Below are positions 11,101-18,463 of a stretch of DNA of 64,000 bases, in pieces. Source of the DNA: Sphingomonas aliaeris (GTDB lineage: Bacteria > Pseudomonadota > Alphaproteobacteria > Sphingomonadales > Sphingomonadaceae); assembly GCF_016743815.1 (NCBI RefSeq), contig NZ_CP061035.1, positions 2,544,501 to 2,608,500 of the forward strand, given 5' to 3'. Position numbers and translations under genes: made by a program. How positions within the stretch are numbered: the stretch's first letter is position 1; each line of letters starts with the position of its first letter. The notes below the pieces were generated by a model. It made no database searches. It saw nothing but the letters and a program-made list of their open reading frames with translations, and had not been told where the DNA came from.

Positions 11101-11621
11101 AACTCTACCAGTCGATGCTGGAGGAAGCGATCATGGACGCCAAGGCCGGCGGCCAGAAACTGCGGCCGAAGGATTTCAGCCCGCAGATCACCGTCGACGC
11201 CCCGATCCTCATCCCGGAAGAATACGTCCCCGATCTCGACCTGCGCATGGGCCTGTACCGCCGCCTCAACGACGTCGAGGATCAGGACGGCCTGGAGGCG
11301 TTCGCCGCAGAAATGATCGACCGCTTCGGCGCGCTGCCCGACGCCACCGAAAACCTCGTCCGCGTCATCGAGATCAAGCTCAACGCCAAGAAAGCCTGCG
11401 TCGCGAAGATCGACATCGGCCCCAAGGGCGCGCTCGTCACCTTCCACGACGACAAGCCGCCCAACATCCCCGGCCTGCTCGCTTGGGTCGACAAACTCGG
11501 CGGCGTCGCGAAACTGCGCCCCGACAGCAAGCTGGTGGTCCAGCGCACCTGGGGCGACCCGAAGGCCCGTCTGCACGGCGCGTTGCAATTGTCGAAAGGG
11601 CTGGCGCGGGCGGCGGGGTGA
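8157..11621 (+). CDS. mfd: Transcription-repair coupling factor Mfd
   Basis: Removes RNA polymerase stalled at lesions and recruits UvrA. At 1154 residues it has the full architecture: N-terminal UvrB-homology modules, the RNA-polymerase-interaction (CarD-like) domain near residues 480-550 (GDLVVHADHGIGRYEGL, FVPVENLEVLSRYG), RecG-like translocase motifs (VVGDVGFGKTEVALRAAF; VDEEQRFGVTHKERL; LTLTATPIPRTLQMAMSG), the TRG-like segment ending QLRGRVGRAKTRAYAY, and a C-terminal TRCF domain. The frame is intact. It is the last ordinary chromosomal gene before the low-GC toxin-antitoxin island. Confidence 0.97.
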   Translation: MPDLKKILSATTPITLSGVPAGFEPWLLADLARAAATRAVFIAPDEAAMRSVAATAQVFAPELEVIAFPAWDCLPYDRASPTLHVMAERMATLHRLQQPTKAPQLLVTTANSAAQRTLTPFRIRQLVTRLAPKARIDRDRLATMLQANGYVRVETVHDSGEFAVRGGLVDLFPSGEPQALRLDFFGDEIESVRTFDPQDQRTTGRVDGFTLLPASETLLDEDSIKRFRSRYRERFGATATGDPLYQAISEGRRLSGMEHWLPLFEDKMATLFDHLGPTGPGGAVVVRDDGVIAAAEQRFEAITDYHDNRVQAQRSDPGSYRPLPADALYLTAQEFSSLANACPTHQTAQFHEPESATVLDFQVDGPRDFGAERASGVNVYDAVVHHLKTLQRDGKKIILASYSIGARERLSSLLADHGLTGAVKVETWQEAQGAAAKAVALLVLQLDHGFTAPDIALLTEQDMLGDRLVRRRKRKKSADAFLAELAMLTPGDLVVHADHGIGRYEGLTSIPVGQSPHDCVALSYAGGDKLFVPVENLEVLSRYGSDSEGASLDKLGGEAWQRRKSRMKERIREIAGELIATAAERALRPADVIEVDSGYAQFVDRFPYEETDDQDRAINDVLADLAKGTPMDRLVVGDVGFGKTEVALRAAFAAAMAGMQVAIVCPTTLLARQHFNNFSARFEGFPINVGRLSRLVGTAETKVTKDGLADGRIDVVVGTHAILARNIDFKRLGLVIVDEEQRFGVTHKERLKALKSDVHVLTLTATPIPRTLQMAMSGLRELSVIQTPPVDRLAVRTYIMPWDPVVLREALLREHYRGGQSFFVTPRVADIPAIEEFMRDHVPEVRAVVAHGQMSASEVEERMSAFYDKKFEVLVSTTIVESGLDIPSANTMIIHRADRFGLAQLYQLRGRVGRAKTRAYAYMTTPANRIVTETAEKRLKILSDLDSLGAGFQLASHDLDIRGAGNLLGDEQSGHIKEVGYELYQSMLEEAIMDAKAGGQKLRPKDFSPQITVDAPILIPEEYVPDLDLRMGLYRRLNDVEDQDGLEAFAAEMIDRFGALPDATENLVRVIEIKLNAKKACVAKIDIGPKGALVTFHDDKPPNIPGLLAWVDKLGGVAKLRPDSKLVVQRTWGDPKARLHGALQLSKGLARAAG

Positions 11622-11728
11622 GGCCTCTTCCCGTTTCCCGCCGGTTTTGGAGTTCCTAATAGGCAAGCGGCCAAAACGCGGATAGGGTGATCCTACTGGA
11701 CAATCGGCAACAAACCGGCTAGCCGTTT

Positions 11729-11743
11729 GTTCCGCATTTGTTC
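11729..11743 (+). promoter_or_regulatory. SOS-box-like direct repeat GTTC-N7-GTTC upstream of darG
   Basis: GTTC at 11729-11732 and GTTC at 11740-11743 are separated by CGCATTT, matching the alphaproteobacterial LexA box GTTC-N7-GTTC. It ends 69 bases before the preferred darG start and overlaps a weak sigma70-like -35 (TTGTTC at 11727). An eight-base match is expected by chance about twice in 64 kb on both strands, so position is the main argument. LexA control of the pair is an inference. Confidence 0.4.
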
Positions 11744-11812
11744 TACATGCTTAACCAGGATGGATCGTGCGTAAAGTCTTCGCTTACTCCTTCCAGTTTA
11801 CGGCTCAATAAA

Positions 11813-12721
11813 ATGCTAATTTACCGTCGCACCAGCATCTTTGAGTCTCCTGCGCAGACGTTGGTGAACACCGTCAACTGCGTCGGTGTGATGGGTAAGG
11901 GACTTGCCCAGGCGTTCCGCGACCGTGAGCCCGCGATGTTCGCAGCGTATAAGCGCATCTGCGATCAGAAGGCGTTAGTGCCCGGCAAGCTGTGGCTATG
12001 GCGGGGGCGCGGCAGTTGGGTGCTGAACTTTCCGACAAAGATGCATTGGCGGAATCCGTCGAGAATCGAGTGGATCGAACAAGGTCTCGCAAAATTTGTC
12101 ATAGCATATGAAGCGCAGGGGATCACGGAAATTTCATTTCCGCTCCTCGGCTGTGGTAACGGCGGGTTGGACTGGAACGACGTTCGACCGGTCATGGAGC
12201 ATTACCTCTCTCAGGTCTCCATCCCCGTGTACATTCACGATCACACTGTCGATGTAGGCTTGCCCGAGCACCTTGAAGCTGTGGCCGTCGCCCTGCGGGC
12301 CGAAAAAACGACGACAACATCATTCGATGGCTTCATGGCGTCGATCGGCAAGGCGGTCGACCTTTCCAATGGTAAGCTCGAAACGCTCGACTCGCGGAGT
12401 ACGTTCGCCGCGCATATGAGAGATGATCGCGGCCTAGCGATCGAGACCGAAACGGCGACTTGCTTGTTTGAGGAAGATGACCTTCGTGGGGTTTGGCTCG
12501 ACCTCCAAAATGGGCTGCTGACCGAAAGAAAGGCTGGCTGGGCTATCAGAGGGGGGGCGCCCTTGCTTTCAATTCTCAGCGTTTTGCCCAACATCCGCCC
12601 TGTTCAGATACAACGCGCAGGGTCGGCGGCGCCTGAATACGCCGTTGAGCCATGCCCAAATGGTAGAGGCTTTGAAGCTGCCACACAGAGCAAGCAGCAG
12701 TACGAGTTGGCATGGCATTAA
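11813..12721 (+). CDS. darG: DarG-like macro-domain protein, candidate antitoxin of the following DarT-like gene
   Basis: Predicted to remove ADP-ribose from DNA and neutralise the DarT-like toxin next door. At 302 residues, the N-terminal part (about 1-150) is a DarG-type macro domain: VNTVNCVGVMGKGLAQAF (residues 18-35), NFPTKMHWR (72-80), whose Lys76 probably matches the catalytic lysine of DarG, and the second loop FPLLGCGNGGLDW (109-121). Residues about 150-302 match no domain I recognise; in known DarG the C-terminal half binds the toxin. The ATG at 11813 is chosen because the fold starts there (MLIYRRTSIFESPAQTLVNT); an in-frame start at 11738 would overlap the SOS-like box. The stop overlaps darT by 10 bases. 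GC is clearly below the flanks. Confidence 0.8.
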   Translation: MLIYRRTSIFESPAQTLVNTVNCVGVMGKGLAQAFRDREPAMFAAYKRICDQKALVPGKLWLWRGRGSWVLNFPTKMHWRNPSRIEWIEQGLAKFVIAYEAQGITEISFPLLGCGNGGLDWNDVRPVMEHYLSQVSIPVYIHDHTVDVGLPEHLEAVAVALRAEKTTTTSFDGFMASIGKAVDLSNGKLETLDSRSTFAAHMRDDRGLAIETETATCLFEEDDLRGVWLDLQNGLLTERKAGWAIRGGAPLLSILSVLPNIRPVQIQRAGSAAPEYAVEPCPNGRGFEAATQSKQQYELAWH

Positions 12722-13533
12722 GGACGGCTTTCGTTGACGAACATATTGCGCGTCAGACTCAGCGGCTGACCAGTGAGTATTACCCGCACCGCAGACATTG
12801 GCCGGCGCGACTATTTCATCATGCGCCGCTGGAGAACGCCGTTGCTATCTTGCAAGCAGGCTTTCTTCGGTCACGTAACGACCCTTTCAATCGTCACCCC
12901 AGGGACGTTGCAGCGCCTGACGTAATAAATACGAGAGTGGATGCTCACGATCACGTCCGCCTGTATTTTCGTCCGAAGACGCCAACGCAATACAGCATCG
13001 AGGGCATTCGCAAGCTGAATGAATGCCCCTATGGTGAAGTAACTCATGCGCCGTTCCTCGTGATGTTTGCGTTCGACGCAAGATCAGTATTATGTCAACC
13101 GGACGTACGCTTCTCTGATCGAAATATGCAAATAGGCACGACCGTATCGGGGAATACCGAGGATTACTTCGGCCAGATACCGTTCGAGAAAGTTTTCAGT
13201 GAGGGAAACACCGGAGGCGACCGGTCGATTACAGACGCGCGCTCGGCTGAAGTCTTGACCTCTTCCCCTTTAAGCCTGCGTGACTGTCTCCGAGAAATTT
13301 ATTTTCGATCGGAACCAGAACGTGACACCGTGCTGCACATGCTAGGCGCACAGCGCGAGACGTGGGCAAAGATGGGTCATGTATCCGATGCACTTAAGGT
13401 TTTCCAGAAGCGGCACACCTTTGTGCAAGAGGTTACCCTAACCCCGGAAGGCGTAACCTTTCTGCTCAACCCCCGGCATGACTTGGAAAAGGTCAAGGTG
13501 GCGATCTCGATAACTGATGCTGCGGGTCGTTAA
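12712..13533 (+). CDS. darT: DarT-like DNA ADP-ribosyltransferase toxin, possibly truncated by an early stop
   Basis: Predicted to transfer ADP-ribose from NAD+ to DNA bases. The 273-residue product resembles the DUF4433/DarT family: LFHHAPLENAVAILQAGFL (residues 34-52) fits the NAD-binding H-x-T/A...I-L-x-x-G start, VRLYFRPKTPTQYSI (82-96) fits the family YF-x-P-R-x-P-M-x-Y segment, and ARSAEVL (177-183) supplies Glu180, probably the catalytic glutamate. It overlaps the upstream macro gene by 10 bases, so translation is likely coupled. Usual darTG operons have the toxin first. The TAA at 13531 is followed in the same frame by 53 more open codons (next entry). The row at 13081-13140 is 43% GC, against 73% in a mfd row (9001-9060). 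Confidence 0.75.
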   Translation: MALRTAFVDEHIARQTQRLTSEYYPHRRHWPARLFHHAPLENAVAILQAGFLRSRNDPFNRHPRDVAAPDVINTRVDAHDHVRLYFRPKTPTQYSIEGIRKLNECPYGEVTHAPFLVMFAFDARSVLCQPDVRFSDRNMQIGTTVSGNTEDYFGQIPFEKVFSEGNTGGDRSITDARSAEVLTSSPLSLRDCLREIYFRSEPERDTVLHMLGAQRETWAKMGHVSDALKVFQKRHTFVQEVTLTPEGVTFLLNPRHDLEKVKVAISITDAAGR

Positions 13534-13695
13534 GTTGCGGACTTTTACAATGAAGCTTTGGATGCCCGGCCACCCGGCAACAATCGCTGGATATACAAGC
13601 ACGCGTTTGCAGACGGAACATACCAGGTCGAGATACAACTGGAGGATCATCTTGCGTACCGCGCAATGATCCCACTGGACAGCATCCTTTTCTAA
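13534..13695 (+). other. In-frame open continuation of darT after its stop codon
   Basis: Reading on after the TAA at 13531-13533 in the same frame gives VADFYNEALDARPPGNNRW, then YKHAFADGTYQVEIQLEDHL and AYRAMIPLDSILF, ending at TAA 13693-13695. There is no ATG, GTG or TTG well placed to start a separate gene, and the composition (aromatic, alternating hydrophobic) is protein-like. The simplest reading is that a longer 326-residue protein was cut by one nonsense substitution, or that one base is miscalled. A neutral non-coding stretch cannot be excluded. Confidence 0.5.
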
Positions 13696-13769
13696 CGAGA
13701 TCATCAGAGCTATCCAGCGCATGCAAGTGGTTGGAACCTGAACGAACGAAAGAAGCTAAGGAAATTGTC

Positions 13770-13964
13770 ATGCTTGATGATTGGCTGGATTTGAGCGGTA
13801 TCGGCCATAAGCGCCTCGGGTCACGCAACTATAGAGGCGCACTCCTTCTAAGGGGAGTAAATCGCGCGCAGCCGGACCGCCCCACCGGTGATCCGGGAAG
13901 TCCTTCACCTATCCCCGCCGCCTTGAAGGCAGGAGACTGGGCACGAACTTGTTACGAACTATGA
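13770..13964 (+). CDS. Small hypothetical ORF or truncated gene start
   Basis: An ATG at 13770 with AAGGAA about 10 bases upstream opens a 64-codon frame, MLDDWLDLSGIGHKRLGSRN and onward. I recognise no domain. The first 30 residues look protein-like, but the rest (RGVNRAQPDRPTGDPGSPSP) does not, and the GC content rises to the chromosomal level there. This may be the broken start of a gene at the right edge of the low-GC island. Its end overlaps the end of the opposing SnoaL-like gene. Weakly supported. The rest of 13696-13951 shows nothing recognisable. Confidence 0.25.
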   Translation: MLDDWLDLSGIGHKRLGSRNYRGALLLRGVNRAQPDRPTGDPGSPSPIPAALKAGDWARTCYEL

Positions 13965-14407
13965 TCCGCCGCGATCCGCCACCCGCCCCGCTCGCGCACG
14001 AACAGCAACGTCGTCGGCCCGGTCTGGTCCGCCACGCCTGCAACCCGCAGCCGATACCGCGCCACCAGCAGCGCATGCCGCGCATCGATTGGCGTGAACC
14101 GCAGCGTCTCGAACGACAGCATCCCCCGCTTCGCCGCCCCCTCCGGCGTGAAGCGCGGGCGGTATCGCGCGGCGATCGCCGCCTTGCCCGTCACCAGCCC
14201 GTCCTTCGCGACGAAGCTGGTGTCCGGCGCATCCGAATAGACGCGCATGAACCGGTCCAGATCGCCCGCATTCCACCCCGCGGCGCTGTCCGCCATCGCC
14301 GCCATGATCTCGGCATGAACCCTGTCCGCGCCCGCGACCGGCCCAGCGACCGGCCCCGCAGCCGACATCGGCACGGCAACCGCCAGAACCACCGCCAGAC
14401 CGATCAT
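13952..14407 (-). CDS. Secreted SnoaL-like / NTF2-fold protein
   Basis: A 151-residue protein with an N-terminal signal peptide (MIGLAVVLAVAVPMSAAGPV) followed by an NTF2-like alpha+beta domain: IMAAMADSAAGWNAGDLDRF, DTSFVAKDGLVTGKAAI, and a C-terminal LLFVRERGGWRIAADHSS typical of the DUF4440/SnoaL-like family. Such proteins bind small ligands and often have no known role. The ATG at 14407 overlaps the stop of the GGDEF/EAL gene (ATGA), so the two are co-transcribed and probably translationally coupled. Export implies a periplasmic location. Confidence 0.8.
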   Translation of the reverse strand: MIGLAVVLAVAVPMSAAGPVAGPVAGADRVHAEIMAAMADSAAGWNAGDLDRFMRVYSDAPDTSFVAKDGLVTGKAAIAARYRPRFTPEGAAKRGMLSFETLRFTPIDARHALLVARYRLRVAGVADQTGPTTLLFVRERGGWRIAADHSS

Positions 14408-16410
14408 GCCCCGGCCCCCGTCTTCGCGCCCATCCGTGCCTCCATCATCGCCGCCAGCGCCGCGCTCGACACCGCTTCGGAACACAGGAAGCCCTGATAA
14501 TATTGGCACCCTTCCTTCGCCAGCAGCTCCAGCTGTTCCTCCGTTTCGACGCCTTCCGCGATCACCGACAGGCCCAGCGATCGTGCCATGTCGATCACGC
14601 CGCGCACCACCACGCGGTCGCGCACGGTGCCGGTAATGTCCTGCGCCAGTTTCTTGTCGATCTTCAGATAGTCGAGCGGCAACGACTTCAGATAGGCGAG
14701 GCTGGAATAGCCCGTGCCGAAATCGTCGATCGCGATGCGGCATCCGGCCTGACGGAACACGGTCAACAATGCCGACGCGATGCTCAGATCCTCGATCAGC
14801 CCGCTCTCGGTGATCTCCAGCGTCAGCCGCCCGCGCGGGAAGCCGCTATGGTCGATCCTGTCGAGAAACAGGTCGGCAAAGCCCGGGCGCGCAATGTCGC
14901 CCGCGGTCAGGTTCAGCGACAGCCGCAATCGTGACAGCACCGCCGGCCAGGCCGCCGCGCGCTCCAGCACGATGCGCTGGATATGGTCGGACAGCGCGAT
15001 CTCCAGGTCGGCACGCGCGGCGGCGGCGAACAGCAGGTCTGCGCCGATCGTCCCCATCGCCGGGTGATCCCACCGCGCCAGCGCCTCGACGCCGACGATC
15101 GTGCCGTCCGCCATCGATACCTGCGGCTGGAAGACGATGTCGATCTCGCCATGATCGATCGCCGGGCCCAGCTCGCCCGCCAGCCGGTCGACCGGCGCAT
15201 CCTCCTCACGCGCGTCGGCCACGCGCAACGTCGCGCTGTCCGACGCCTTCGCCTCGGCCAGCGCCTCGCTCGCCCGGCGCAGCAACGTCGCGGCATTTTC
15301 CTCGTCGTTGCGCTCCGCCATGCCGATCCGGCACCCCAGCACCGCGATCGAATCGCCGACGACGAACGGCTTGGACAGCGCGCTCGCGATGCGCTCCACC
15401 GCCAGGTCGATCCGCTCGCGCGGCGCGTCCGTCGCGATCAGGAATTCGGACCCGCCCATCCGCGCGACGAGAGCGCCCTTTTCCAGCGCCTCGCGCGCCG
15501 CCGCCTCGATCCTCCGGTGCGCGCCACGCAGCAGCGCGTCCCCGGCGACGCGGCCATACGCCGTGTTGACGACCTCGAACCGGTTGAGCGCCACCAGCAC
15601 GACGGCCAGCGCGCCGCCGCCGTTCAGACGCCGGTCGATCCACCGTCGCGCGCCGCCCGCGTCGCGCGATCCGGCCAGCGCGTCGCGCATCGCCGCCGTC
15701 GTGTCCGGCGCACTGCCCAACGGTTCCACCAGTGCGTCGATCCGCTGCGCCTGCCGGTCATGCTGCAAATGCTGCACGACCCGCCCAATCCCATTTAAAT
15801 CGTGCGCGAATGCCGTTGCACTCCGCTCCCCGCCCAATCTTCGAAGGGCGAGGAAAGCCGCCCGCCGCTCGGGCCGGTCCAACACGCGCAACAAAACGCG
15901 AACTGTGGCACTTTCGCCAACATCCACCATCCGCGCCAGGGCTGGCGTCACCTGAATTGTCCGCCCCCGCAGATCGAACCGCCAGCCCAGCGGATCGACC
16001 GGCGCACTCGCCTGCCACTCTCCCGCCATGCCCTCGGCATAGCGCGCCGCAAACCGCAGCGACTGCACGAACTCCGTCTCGCTGAACGGGCTTGCCAGGA
16101 AATGAGTCGCCCCCGCATCGTAGAATCGCGCCACGGCATCCACATCGCCGCGCGACACGAGTGCCAGCATCGCCCCGCCGTTCGACACCACCGCCCCGCT
16201 CATCGCAGCCGCCGCCGCCAGCCCCTCGGCCAAGGCTCCGCGGGCATCCACCACCGCAACGGCCGCGCCACTCGCAAGGAATCGCCGCTCTGCGCCTTCC
16301 GCCCGCCGCGCTGCTACGACCTGCCAGCCCGCTTTGGCCGCCAGCGCCGCCAGTTCGTCGCGTTGCCGGAACGACAGGATATACAGCGGGGTGGGATTGC
16401 CTTCGGTCAC
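14404..16410 (-). CDS. Cyclic-di-GMP regulator with degenerate GGDEF and intact EAL domain
   Basis: 668 residues. The N-terminal ~130 residues (YILSFRQRDELAALAAKAGW, VDARGALAEGLA, FYDAGATHFLASPFSE) have the fold pattern of a receiver but no clear phospho-acceptor pair. A GGDEF domain follows with the signature changed to RMGGSEF, so cyclase activity is doubtful. The C-terminal EAL domain is complete (DIVFQPQVSMADG, VEALARWDHP, IDDFGTGYSSLAYLKSLPLD, IAEGVETEEQL), so the protein is probably a c-di-GMP phosphodiesterase. There is no membrane segment, so it is cytoplasmic. The downstream gene overlaps it. Confidence 0.9.
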   Translation of the reverse strand: MTEGNPTPLYILSFRQRDELAALAAKAGWQVVAARRAEGAERRFLASGAAVAVVDARGALAEGLAAAAAMSGAVVSNGGAMLALVSRGDVDAVARFYDAGATHFLASPFSETEFVQSLRFAARYAEGMAGEWQASAPVDPLGWRFDLRGRTIQVTPALARMVDVGESATVRVLLRVLDRPERRAAFLALRRLGGERSATAFAHDLNGIGRVVQHLQHDRQAQRIDALVEPLGSAPDTTAAMRDALAGSRDAGGARRWIDRRLNGGGALAVVLVALNRFEVVNTAYGRVAGDALLRGAHRRIEAAAREALEKGALVARMGGSEFLIATDAPRERIDLAVERIASALSKPFVVGDSIAVLGCRIGMAERNDEENAATLLRRASEALAEAKASDSATLRVADAREEDAPVDRLAGELGPAIDHGEIDIVFQPQVSMADGTIVGVEALARWDHPAMGTIGADLLFAAAARADLEIALSDHIQRIVLERAAAWPAVLSRLRLSLNLTAGDIARPGFADLFLDRIDHSGFPRGRLTLEITESGLIEDLSIASALLTVFRQAGCRIAIDDFGTGYSSLAYLKSLPLDYLKIDKKLAQDITGTVRDRVVVRGVIDMARSLGLSVIAEGVETEEQLELLAKEGCQYYQGFLCSEAVSSAALAAMMEARMGAKTGAGA

Positions 16411-16553
16411 GTCTTCCCCGTTCGCATGCTGCGCGATCTTACTGTCCGACGTTTACAAAATAAGAACAAGAGGCAGACGGGTTTGCCGTGCCCCGCCCGA
16501 CGTATCGCGGACAGCCCTTGTAGCGCCTCTGTCAAAGGCTTAGCTCTCTTCCC

Positions 16554-17549
16554 ATGAAATGCGCGCCCTCCCTCGTCGACAGTCATGGTCGGACGATCAG
16601 CTATCTGCGCATTTCGGTCACCGACCGATGCGACCTGCGATGCCGTTACTGCATGTCGGAACAGATGACCTTCCTTCCACGAGCCGCTGTCCTCAGCCTC
16701 GAGGAGATTGCGCTGATCGCCGAGCGGTTCATCGCGCGCGGTATCCGCAAGATTCGCCTGACCGGTGGCGAACCGCTGGTGCGACGCGACGTCGAGCAGC
16801 TTGTCCATCGCCTCGGACGCCATGTCGGGCACGGCCTGGATGAGTTGACGATGACGACCAACGGCAATCGCCTCGCCGAACATGCCGGGGCTTTGGTCGA
16901 CGCCGGAATGCGCCGTATCAATGTCAGCCTCGATACGCGCGACCCCGACCTGTTCCGCTACATCACGCGACATGGCGATGTCGCGCGAGTGATCGGCGGC
17001 ATCTTTGCGGCGCGCGATGCGGGTTTGCGCGTCAAGATCAACATGGTCGCACTAAAAGGGCAAAATGACGGCGAGATCGCGTCGATGCTCGGCTGGTGCC
17101 GGGACGAAGGTCTGGACCTGACTGTGATCGAGACGATGCCGTTAGGTGCGATCGACGAGGATCGCGTCGATCGCTTCATGCCCCTGACCGCGGTGATGGA
17201 CGATCTGCGCGCGAGCTTCCCCTTGGTTCGCGACACACATAACAGCGGCGGCCCGGCACGATACTGGCGGATCGACGGCACCGACACGCGGCTTGGCCTG
17301 ATCTCGCCGTTGACGGGCAATTTCTGCAGCACCTGTAATCGCGTCCGCCTGACGACGGAGGGCGTGCTGTACACCTGCCTGGGGCATGACGATCAGGTCG
17401 ATCTGAAAACCATCCTGCGCACCGACGGAATTTCCGGCCTCGATGCCGCGCTGGATTCGGCGATGCGCACGAAACCGGTCGCGCATGACTTCGATATCGC
17501 TGCATCGGCCCCGGCCGTATTCCGCCACATGAGCGTGACCGGCGGATGA
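16554..17549 (+). CDS. moaA: GTP 3',8-cyclase MoaA
   Basis: The radical-SAM enzyme of the first molybdenum-cofactor step, converting GTP to 3',8-cyclo-GTP. The N-terminal Fe-S cluster motif is CDLRCRYC (Cys26, Cys30, Cys33), followed by LTGGEPLVRRDVEQL. The second cluster motif is NFCSTCNRVRL with a third Cys in YTCLGHDDQ, and the protein ends in the conserved GG needed for activity. At 331 residues it has the family length. It overlaps nadK by four bases (ATGA). No other Moco gene is visible here. Confidence 0.96.
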   Translation: MKCAPSLVDSHGRTISYLRISVTDRCDLRCRYCMSEQMTFLPRAAVLSLEEIALIAERFIARGIRKIRLTGGEPLVRRDVEQLVHRLGRHVGHGLDELTMTTNGNRLAEHAGALVDAGMRRINVSLDTRDPDLFRYITRHGDVARVIGGIFAARDAGLRVKINMVALKGQNDGEIASMLGWCRDEGLDLTVIETMPLGAIDEDRVDRFMPLTAVMDDLRASFPLVRDTHNSGGPARYWRIDGTDTRLGLISPLTGNFCSTCNRVRLTTEGVLYTCLGHDDQVDLKTILRTDGISGLDAALDSAMRTKPVAHDFDIAASAPAVFRHMSVTGG

Positions 17550-18322
17550 GCGAGCAGCGCCGCGCGCTCGTCGCATCCCCCACCCCGCCGGCTCAGGCCG
17601 CGGCAAAGGAGCTTGCCGACGTCCATGACTGGGTGTCGGTGCAGGATGCCGACCTGATCGTGGCCCTGGGCGGCGATGGCTTCATGCTGCAGACGCTGCA
17701 TGCAATGCTCGAACGACGGAAACCCCTGGTGCCGGTCTACGGGATGAACCTCGGCACGGTCGGCTTCCTGATGAACGAATGGCATCGTCACGGCCTTGAC
17801 GACCGGCTTGCGCGGACGAAGCCGTTCAAGGTCGTCCCGCTTGCGATGACCGCGGAGACCATGGACGGCGAAGTCGTCACCCTGCCTGCGATCAACGAAG
17901 TCTCCCTCCTGCGCGAGACGCGCCAGACGGCGAAGCTGGAAGTCACGCTGAACGACCGCGTCGTCCTGCCCGAACTGGCCTGTGACGGCATCCTCGTTGC
18001 TACCCCTGCCGGCTCGACGGCCTACAATTTCTCGGCGCAGGGCCCCATCCTGCCGCTGGGCTCGGCCATGCTCGCGCTGACGCCGATCAGCCCGTTCCGT
18101 CCGCGACGGTGGCGCGGTGCGATCCTGCCGGACAAGGCGAGGATCAGCCTGCGCGTGCTGGAACCCTCGAAGCGCCCGGTCAGCGCGGTCGCCGATCAGC
18201 GCGAAGTCCGCGATGTCGCCCGCGTCGATATTTCGATCGACCGGGCGCGCGAACTGACATTGCTGTTCGATCCGGAACACGCGCTGGACGACCGCATAAC
18301 GATGGAGCAGTTCGCTGCTTGA
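17546..18322 (+). CDS. nadK: NAD kinase
   Basis: Phosphorylates NAD+ to NADP+. The 258-residue product is the short alphaproteobacterial type. It has the GGDG motif (VALGGDGFMLQTLH, Gly42-Gly45), the NExx segment (INEVSLLRETRQTAKLEV), the second signature (DGILVATPAGSTAYNFSAQG), and the C-terminal ISPFRPRRWRGAILP stretch. Its start overlaps the moaA stop (ATGA), suggesting coupled expression. Confidence 0.95.
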   Translation: MSEQRRALVASPTPPAQAAAKELADVHDWVSVQDADLIVALGGDGFMLQTLHAMLERRKPLVPVYGMNLGTVGFLMNEWHRHGLDDRLARTKPFKVVPLAMTAETMDGEVVTLPAINEVSLLRETRQTAKLEVTLNDRVVLPELACDGILVATPAGSTAYNFSAQGPILPLGSAMLALTPISPFRPRRWRGAILPDKARISLRVLEPSKRPVSAVADQREVRDVARVDISIDRARELTLLFDPEHALDDRITMEQFAA

Positions 18323-18388
18323 TAAAGATCGGTCGAAACAGCCTTGCATCCTCGTTTCAGCCGGTTATAGAGCCGCCCTCGGCTTCAT

Positions 18389-18463
18389 TCCCTGATAGCT
18401 CAGCGGTAGAGCTCTCGACTGTTAATCGAGCGGCCGTAGGTTCGAATCCTACTCAGGGAGCCA
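18389..18463 (+). tRNA. tRNA-Asn (anticodon GUU)
   Basis: A full cloverleaf: acceptor TCCCTGA at 18389-18395 pairs with TCAGGGA at 18453-18459; anticodon stem CTCGA/TCGAG encloses CT-GTT-AA with GTT at 18421-18423; T arm GTAGG-TTCGAAT-CCTAC; discriminator G and an encoded CCA at 18461-18463. The gene stands alone after nadK. Confidence 0.97.

Noticed and set aside
9810..11666. 618-codon open frame antisense to mfd
   Set aside because: It has no recognisable domain and exactly mirrors conserved helicase codons.
13534..13695. The 53-codon stretch after darT as a separate small gene
   Set aside because: It has no start codon or ribosome-binding site and is exactly in frame with darT.
16411..16553. 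Molybdenum-cofactor riboswitch before moaA
   Set aside because: The 143-base leader shows none of the conserved motif stretches that I can recognise.
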